Below, piece after piece: positions 56,451-64,000 of a DNA stretch of 64,000 nt (positions are counted from its first letter, which is position 1; each line of letters starts with the position of its first letter). The notes beneath the pieces are model-generated. The model worked only from the letters and a program-made list of their open reading frames with translations, was not told where the DNA came from and did not search any database. The position numbers and the translations under genes are program-made. The DNA comes from Gigaspora rosea (lineage: Eukaryota; Glomeromycota; Glomeromycetes; Diversisporales; Gigasporaceae), in contig QKWP01000577.1 of assembly GCA_003550325.1 (NCBI GenBank), positions 83,204 through 147,203 on the forward strand, given 5' to 3'.

Positions 56451-58560
56451 GAAATTATATTAAGAAAGGTTGTAATTTTGCAAATCATGATCGGATAGCT
56501 ACTGTTATTTAATAGTGACAGACTTTTGAAAGGAATTAAATATAAATGGATGACCGATCTCTACTTGTTTAAAATAGATATTGTTTAATGTTATATTAAA
56601 TGGGATTTGTGAATAACATATTTTCTTCTCTGCCTTAAAAAAGAGATTAAATATTCACACTATAATTAAATAATGATAATTTCAGCAATATTTCCTTTAA
56701 TTTATGATAGTGTTATTTTTGTAACAAAATTTTATCAACTCCATCTCGTATTTTACGTAATTTGGTTTATTTTATAGAATTAAAAACAAGTATCCAAGAA
56801 TTCTAGATTTTGTTTATAAAAAATATCTTTATAACCTAAAATTTAGTTTATGAAACAGGTATAACCTTTCGAATACTTCTCTAATCATAATCTAACCCTA
56901 CGCTAACTTTAGCTAGGGTTTATTAAAGTTACAAACTTACAATAAGTGTAATTTACTAAGTTGAAGTAAATCAGATTTCATGTAATTTTCATAATGTTAT
57001 ACATGAAACACCAGCTTTATAAAGTTCGGCCACTATTATTGCATCATTTGATTATCGCGGTTTGCAAAATGATTTATCTTTGAACAAATATTGCTATTAC
57101 TTACAGGGTGTTCTCCCATACGTTTAGTTTTTCAATTTCACTTTAGATCAACCATTCAGTATACAGTACATAATATTTTGTTATTGTCAATATCTTATAT
57201 TATTGTAGATATGTTCCGAGATTTTGGGAAATTTCTTATTGCGTAAAATAATTATAAATTAATTTCAACTAATGAAATCATAAAAAAAAAGTGAGCATAA
57301 TTTTTAAGAGGAATGATACATGACATGTTTTTAATATATATGTAGGATCTCTTTAATGTAGATGGTATATATAATTATTATATGAATATAATACATAATA
57401 ACCAACTACTTTAAGCTAATTTAAACACTAAACATAACTCAGACCCTAACTATTTATAAATATGCTTAAATTAGTTCAAAACCCTAATTTTTATATATTA
57501 TAATTTTATTATAATCATATTGAGTACCGCTAAGGGAAAACCTGTAATTCTAATTAGATGAAGAATTACAAGTTTTCCCTTGGCGGTATTAAAAATCAAT
57601 CAATATGGTATAAAACAAAGATAATGATATTTCTAAAAGTTGCGTAATGATGTTTTAAAAAATTCTATGTTTTTTTTAATATCTGTTACATTTGAATTGG
57701 GTATAACCTATAAGAACTTACAAACGCAATTGCTTGATTCTTTCATGTTTATGGAATTTGAAAAATAATATAACGATAATTCTTGTCATATTAATATAGC
57801 ATGACAAAAGCTCTTGATGAATGAATTCAGCTAATAAAATATTAAATAAAGTAAGTCATTCAACAAAATTCTTATAATAACCTTGGGTATGCTGAACCAC
57901 GATTTTCAAAATTCTCGCCTTTTCACTATGCAAAATATTTCAGTGTTAATACTTTTTTTATTTAACATGAGATCTGAAGCAGTAATTTTCTTTATTAATT
58001 TTTATTGTCAGGTTCAACCGTCACCAATAATATCAGATGAGTGTAAAAAAAAAAAAATGAATAATTAGAAAGTAAACAGATAAGTTAATATAAGTTAATG
58101 CAAACAAAAAAATTAAAATTGTATGAACTGAATTTTTTGCATTATAAAAGAAAAAAAAATAAAAATCTCATGTCTTAACCATTCAGTTAATTCATCATAT
58201 GTACTGTTATTAGTTGATTCATCAATCTAAATTTATTCGATCAAAGATTTTGCCATTCATAAAATTCATTGTATCACATAAAACTATGTATACTTACAAT
58301 ATTTTCTAATTTTTACGGGCTAATATTTTAGCAAATCTAATACATCGATTAATACGTCGATTAAAACATAGCATTATCACTAAATTTATGGAGTAAAAAT
58401 ATCTAATGAGAAATATTAGATAAATACCTCAAGCTTGAGTAGCTTATTATTTACCATAGTTTTGTTATAGTTGTGATGCCGAGCAAAAACTTGTAAGAAA
58501 TATTTTATGCATTCGTTAAGTTTCATCTCATAAAATTGTTATTAATCATTTTAAATTAAA
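56440..58560. repeat. R2 spacer repeat, copy iv
   Basis: Collinear with 11926-15100 minus the MITE (13416) and the 658-bp element (14431), so it supplies their empty sites. It has about 60 extra bases at 57032-57100 relative to copy i. The match ends near 58560 at TTTTAAATTAAACTAG. Confidence 0.8.
57527..57586. repeat. 60-bp hairpin with TA flanks, second copy
   Basis: CCGCTAAGGGAAAACCTGTA paired with the inverse ending TTTTCCCTTGGCGG. Covarying ends relative to 13296-13355. Confidence 0.6.
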
Positions 58561-59770
58561 CTAGTGCATGTGACTGGTAAGCATTGCATTCTGCCTAGCC
58601 ATCTTTCGAACTGTTGACTGCATGTCAACTTGAATAATCATGCAAATGATCGGAATATTACAATAGTTACAAATTTGCAATTTGCTGAAGATTACGGTAA
58701 TGTTGCAATAACACCCGCACATAACAGAAACATTTACCATGCATGTTTTGAGATATCATAACGTCATGATAGCTTTTTCATACCCTGTTCGCATTTTTTT
58801 GATAGCCGAATCATTATGTTTTTGATGTCGGCAACGTATATAATGCTAACGTATAATCTTTCAGTTAAATTAATAATAGTTTAAGCATAGTTGTGCCTAT
58901 ATAATTTACGTATATATGATGTACAAACATGCTATACTGTGCTTTATACACATATTAGTTTACAATGGTGCTGAATATACAAACATAAATGGCTAGTAGT
59001 TCCTTTTACGTTGTGTGTGCCAGTTTAGCATTCATCTGAAGAGAAATTTCACACGCTTAAAAATTACAGTTTCAGGTAAACGCTAATCTCAAACAGTAAT
59101 GTATACTTTTCCGATTTAATTCATGTGCATATGTTAATTTTTCATGATTGTTAATGGTAATTAATTCGTGCATAATTATACTTATATGACGTTTACTTAC
59201 GTACGTACACGTACATACGTGAACATAAAGTTTTTAATTCGTCTGTAATTGCGCAGTTCATACAAACACAAATAGCTAGTAACATATTCTTTATAGGCTT
59301 CTTGTAAATTCTTTCGAAACGGTCTTTGACGATCAATGATTATCAATCTATCTACCCGGCAAACAATTCGATTCGAAAAAAAATAAATTTTGCAATTGCT
59401 TAAAATTTATATATAAATTTATGTTGAAGTAATTCAAAAAATGTTGGAAGCTTAAATAAATACTGTGCTAACACATAGTTTGTCATAATTAAAACGAAAA
59501 GTTGCGGAGTATATGCATATTTGCAAATTGCAGTATGTAAATTGCAAGTTTGCAATTGCAGATACGCATATTACAATATGCAAATATGCAATATAAAATT
59601 AGTTTTGAAAATCTTACCCAAATCCGTATAAATGGTTAGCGCATTTTCTAAAGTAAGGAAAGATATATATGAGTTATACAAGAATCGGGTTACATTTCAT
59701 GAAAATCAATTCTAAATTCATAATTGATCTACAATTACACGGTAAAGTAACCTTCTAAGGGTGTTAACAA
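58561..59770. other. Intergenic; ACGT and TTTGCAAAT-rich low complexity
   Basis: No genes seen. ACGTACGTACAC-type repeats near 59197, and a palindrome-rich TATGCATATTTGCAAATTGC stretch at 59513-59600. Confidence 0.45.
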
Positions 59771-60070
59771 AAGCTCATAACAATACCAAACACTGAAACA
59801 AAATTACCAAAAAGTGACAAAAAAACTATACTAACCACTATAACACTAAAACAACAATGCAATAAAATGATAATATCAAAAGCAATGATATAGCAACAAA
59901 ACCTCACCTAAAAGTAGAGACACTAAAGCAACAACACCAAAAGCAGTGATATCAAAAGTAGCAATACCAAAAACCACAATACTACAAATGAAGATACCAG
60001 AATGACAAAATTACAACAAAGGCAATATCGAAAGTGGCGCACCAAAAATGATGAAACCAAGGCAAGAAAA
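59771..60070. repeat. ACCAAAA-type degenerate short repeat
   Basis: Successive units such as CAACACCAAAAGCAGTGATA, ATCAAAAGTAGCAATACC and AAAACCACAATACTAC, period roughly 12-24 bases, strongly purine/CA skewed on this strand. Not coding. Confidence 0.6.
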
Positions 60071-60219
60071 AAGGAGTAAACAAAGATCAATTTTATAATT
60101 GGTGCACAAAAACTTTCTATTGGCTAATTAATCCAGGTCCATAACAAATTTTAGACTCCCAGGGTCTAGGATAAGCAGCCTAAACCTGTTTAGGTTAAGT
60201 TTTTTCTATCATTATTTCT

Positions 60220-62440
60220 ATTATGTTTACTATAAAAATTAAATTACAAAATTTACTCACAATACTGCTGATACAAAGAATATTGATAAAATAGAGTTAG
60301 CTTATATTGGAACTATTATTTTATTGTGAGTTACTACAGAAAGTTCTGTTATAGAACTTGTTCATATTACAGTATATGAGTTAGTTTGAATTTAGATTAT
60401 AATGATTTTTGATATGTAGCTACTATAAAAAATTCTGATACAGCCTTACTTGTTATTTCAATAATACACAATATGAGTTAATGTTGAGTTATCATTTATA
60501 TTAGAATTTTTGTAATTTTTATTGTAAATAATTATAAAAAATTCTAATACAAAACTTATTTGTTATCCAATACCACACAGTATATGATTTAGTTTGCATT
60601 ATAATTGTTGCAATTTTAATTGTGAGTTACTGTAAAATTGTATTATAGATGTACTGTATTAGTATTGGGAATATTGTGTCTTCTATTAACTGTAGAAATT
60701 TTGCTACAGAATTACTTTTCTATTTTGGCAATATACAACATGTAGTTAAGGTTGAGTTAGTATAGTTACTATAAAAATTATACTATAAACTTATTATATT
60801 AGTAAAGTTAGATTGTATTGAAGTATTATATTTTCTATTGTAGATTACTGTAAAAAAATATAGAACTTACTCATAATTACAATGATATAGATAAAGGAAG
60901 TTGAAGAATTCAAGGGGATAATTAATAGTTTTATAATAAAAAAGAAGACCATATAGCCCAAATAAAATATCCTAAAAAGGTTAAATTTAATGATATAGAA
61001 GTGCAAATAGAAAGTTGAAGACAAAGGTAGGTAGCTTTAGATGGCATGAGGTAGAAGGTTAAAGTTGTGTTAGTTATATTGGAATTATAATATATTCTAA
61101 TATGAATAACTGTAAAAAATTTTTTTATAAAACTTGCTAATCTATAAACACAAAATTTAGTTTAGTTTGAATTAGAATAAATTTAGTTTAGTTTGAATTA
61201 GAATTAACATAATTTCTAATATATACTATAAAAAATTGTTACAGAACTTACTTACTGTTCTAGTAATACATATTATGTTGCTAAGGTTTAGTTAGTTTGC
61301 ATTGCAATTATCATGATTTTTATTGTGAGCTACTGTTATAGAACTTACTTACTATTCCAGTAGTATTCCAGTAATACATAATATTTGGTTGAGTAGTTTG
61401 TATTAGAATTATTATGTTTTTTTACAGTACTATATAAAAAATTGTTACAATCTTATTGCTATTCCAGTGACATACAGTAAGTGGTTAAAGTTGAGTTGAT
61501 TTGTATTAAAATTATCACATGAATTACTATACCAAATTCTGCTATTTAACTTGCTATTCCATTAGTATATAATAAGTAGTTGAGCTAGTTTGTATTAAAT
61601 TATTCTGATTTCTATCACAATTTGCTGCAAAATTGTTACAGACTTACTATTTCAGTTTCACAAAGCATGGTTAATATTGTGTTAGTTTGCATTGGAATTA
61701 TATAATTTTTTTTATGAATTGCTGCAAAAAATTCTGCTATCATACTTTACTTATTATTTTAGTGACCCTCAGTATATGGTAAGTTAGTTTGTATTGGAAT
61801 TATGGTGATTTCTTTCATAAAGTACTATAAAACTTTTTTACAGAAATTACTCTCTCTATTCTGGTGATGCACTGTATGCAATAAAAATATCATTATTTCT
61901 ATTATGAGTTATTGTAAAAAATCCTATTACAGAACTTCCAAAGATACACAGTATGAAGTTGAGTTAGTTTGTATTGGAATTATCTTGATTTCTACAATAA
62001 AAAATGATACAAAACTTACTTACTATTATGGTGATTTACACAGTATGTGATTAAGGTTAAGTTGTTTTGCATTGGAATTACTGTGAACTTATCATGAGTT
62101 GCTCAGTTTGCATTGGAATAATTATGATTGCTATCATGAGTTACAGTGCCATAAACAACACTATCATATAACTTGCTTTCTATTTTGACAATACACAGTA
62201 TTGATTTAGGTTGTGTTAGTTTTCATTGGAATTATCATGATTTTTATTGTGAGTTTATAAAAAATTCTATTACAGAATTTATTTCATTGTAAATACTGCA
62301 TGTTGTAATGGGAATACATGATTTCTATTGCAGGTTACTGTTATAAATTCTGGGTAGTCAATATTGAATTAATTTGCATTGAAATTATCATGATGAGCTA
62401 CTGTAAAAAATTGGTACTCACTATTTCAAGCAAATTAGTG
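60220..62440. repeat. Degenerate minisatellite, about 20 monomers of roughly 100 bp
   Basis: The phrase GAGTTAGTTTGTATTGGAAT-TAT, then TTTCTATTGTGAGTTACTGT, AAAAATTCTGTTACAGAACT, TACTTACTATTCCAGTAAT and ACACAGTATGTGGTTAAGG recurs in order about every 100 bases, with many substitutions and indels. All units share one orientation. There is no open frame. Confidence 0.8.
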
Positions 62441-62946
62441 TCAGGGAAAAAATGGTAGGAAATGAAATGATATGGACTCATAGGTATGTACAGTAAGTAC
62501 ATATATACATGCATATGTGCAGTTTGTAAGAACAGATTTTGACTAATGCACTGTTTTTCAAAAAGGTTATTAAGGTAAATTTACCAAATACACAGTATTA
62601 CATAAGGTAGCTGCACAAGTCATCGCGCAAAACCAGGAACAGAACCATAGTTTTATACTTGATTTATACTTAATATCCAGAAAATTTTTTATAAAGATAT
62701 GCTAATAAAAATCTGCTTTTTTTATTGACTAAGTTAATCTAATATGATTTAAATTATATTATAAAATGAAAATTAGCAGTTAGAAAAAAAACTAAAAAAG
62801 CTAGGGTGGGATAAACTCGATATAGTTTATCGACTCATTAGCATAAGCTTTCTTAGTTAATAATCAAAATGATATCTAATATAAAAGTTTAATATTTAAA
62901 ATTTATATATAGATTTCAGTTTTTATTTATGTCTACAATTTATCAT

Positions 62947-63201
62947 GGATTTCAAATAGATGTACCATGCAGCCTTAATGGTTCGGTAAAGATCAATAAG
63001 ATGTTTTATAACCAAGTTATAGAACTATTTCTTAAAAAAAAAATTTTTTTAAACTATTATTTTAAAAAGGAATTGATCAGTTTTTTTTATAGTTAAACGA
63101 AAAATATAGTTCTATAACTTTGTTTGTAAAGACATAATATTGGTCCGTACACCAATTTTTTCTAAACCGAGCCATTAAGGCTGTGCATCTAATTGAAATC
63201 C
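62947..63201. repeat. Inverted-repeat element, about 255 bp
   Basis: GGATTTCAAATAGATG plus GCAGCCTTAATGGTTCGGT at the left. The right-end complement reads GGATTTCAATTAGATGCACA, then GCCTTAATGGCTCGGT. A second inner pair is AAGTTATAGAACTATTT / AATATAGTTCTATAACTTT. No clear TSD. Confidence 0.65.
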
Positions 63202-63286
63202 GCAAAGGATTATGGTACAAAAATAACAATTAAGATCTATATAAAAATTTAAATAATAAACTTTTATATTTACATAGGATATCGAC

Positions 63287-63561
63287 CACCCCAATGTAAC
63301 GTGCCGTTACGTATTAATTAAATGATTATTGCGGTTGCGGACCAGCAGTGGTAAGTGGCCATTAAGAACCAAGCTATACATAAATCGATATTCGTACTGG
63401 TAACAATCTGAAAACGAATTAGGGAAAAGCGATTTACATATGCAAATTAGGAAAAATCGACCCACATATAGGTGGAAGCCCCATGTGCAAATTAAGAAAA
63501 AAATCGACCCACATACACGGTAGAAAAGCCCAAACGCAATTAGTAACGTTACGCTGGGGTG
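63287..63561. repeat. Short-TIR element CACCCCARYGTAACGT, 275 bp
   Basis: CACCCCAATGTAACGT at the left, inverted ACGTTACGCTGGGGTG at the right. The interior has two copies of a roughly 50-bp unit with AAATCGACCCACATA. No confident TSD. Confidence 0.6.
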
Positions 63562-64000
63562 TCACACGGACTAATTATGTCCGATAACTATGTAATCTAT
63601 CATAATGCATATTTTTATCAGTAAAATTAAAATAAATGATCGAACGTAATTTTACTTTACTTAATTATAAAGAAAAGCGCAAAATTCTAAAGGTATCACA
63701 TATATATTGTACTTATTTATCTAATTTTTTTTTAATTGAAAACTGTTCGTCAGAACTGTTTCAAAGTAGCTATGGTTGATTTTTCGCTAAAGTTCTAATT
63801 AAGTTTCGATTTATATGTTTTAATGTAACTTTTTTCGTCCCAATTAATGAATTTTCAAGTACTCTATAAAGTGAATGTTCAAAATCCACATATTAATAGA
63901 AAAAAATAAAATCATAGCTTTATTTTTTGACTTTATATAAATAACTGGTGAAAATTTCAAGGCGATTGCACGCCTATATAATAAGTTGATACATTTTAAA
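63562..64000. other. End of window, no gene recognised
   Basis: AT-rich. The last bases AATAAGTTGATACATTTTAA resemble the internal repeat AAAGTTGATGCATTTTAAAG of the 17012 element, so a related element may begin at the window edge. Confidence 0.35.

Overview
The window looks like very AT-rich, repeat-dominated nuclear DNA of an arbuscular mycorrhizal fungus (Glomeromycotina, most like Rhizophagus). The evidence is short GT-AG introns of about 65-160 bp, a Sel1-repeat/TKL kinase gene, further TKL kinase relics with the Cys-rich front end and 'HGDLHSGN' loop seen in expanded Rhizophagus kinases, BTB-BACK-TLDc genes, a P450 remnant, and many DNA transposons, SINE, LINE and LTR copies. Organism assignment is inference from gene families; no rRNA or tRNA gene was found.

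Layout: 1-1.6 kb hAT transposase 3' end and TTTCG-rich repeats; 1.7-8.7 kb a repeated spacer (R1) ending in a BTB-BACK-TLDc pseudogene; 9.7-11.9 kb a kinase relic (K1) broken by a SINE; 11.9-15.1 kb a second repeated spacer (R2); 15.1-22.5 kb a second R1 copy ending in a second BTB-TLDc relic; 24.0-26.0 kb a Sel1-repeat protein kinase gene, the best host gene; 25.4-32.9 kb a tandem pair of about 3.7 kb joined by one N; 32.9-36.9 kb further R1 copies and TIR elements; 37.2-42.7 kb a MULE-like element, then a 4.7 kb hAT-bounded block holding a gag-only LTR retrotransposon with Sel1-like repeats and a 197-base gap; 43.2-44.7 kb a multi-exon membrane-protein gene; 46.9-52.0 kb a dead LINE with four nested insertions; 53.9-54.4 kb a foldback; 54.8-56.4 kb a second kinase relic (K2) followed by another R2; 58.6-64 kb mostly gene-free, with a roughly 2.2 kb minisatellite.

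The larger pattern is a recurring order kinase - R2 - R1 - BTB/TLDc. Paralogous copies of the same spacers act as natural empty sites, so several insertion boundaries and target-site duplications (TSDs) can be read directly. The most interesting single item is the LTR element near 39.4-41.3 kb: its gag reading frame continues, in the same frame apart from stop codons, into degenerate 36-residue Sel1-like repeats resembling the host Sel1-kinase gene 15 kb away. This suggests capture of a host repeat domain by a retrotransposon.

Limits: many frameshifts sit at homopolymers, so some apparent pseudogenes may be sequencing errors. Family calls rest on motifs read by eye, not on database searches.
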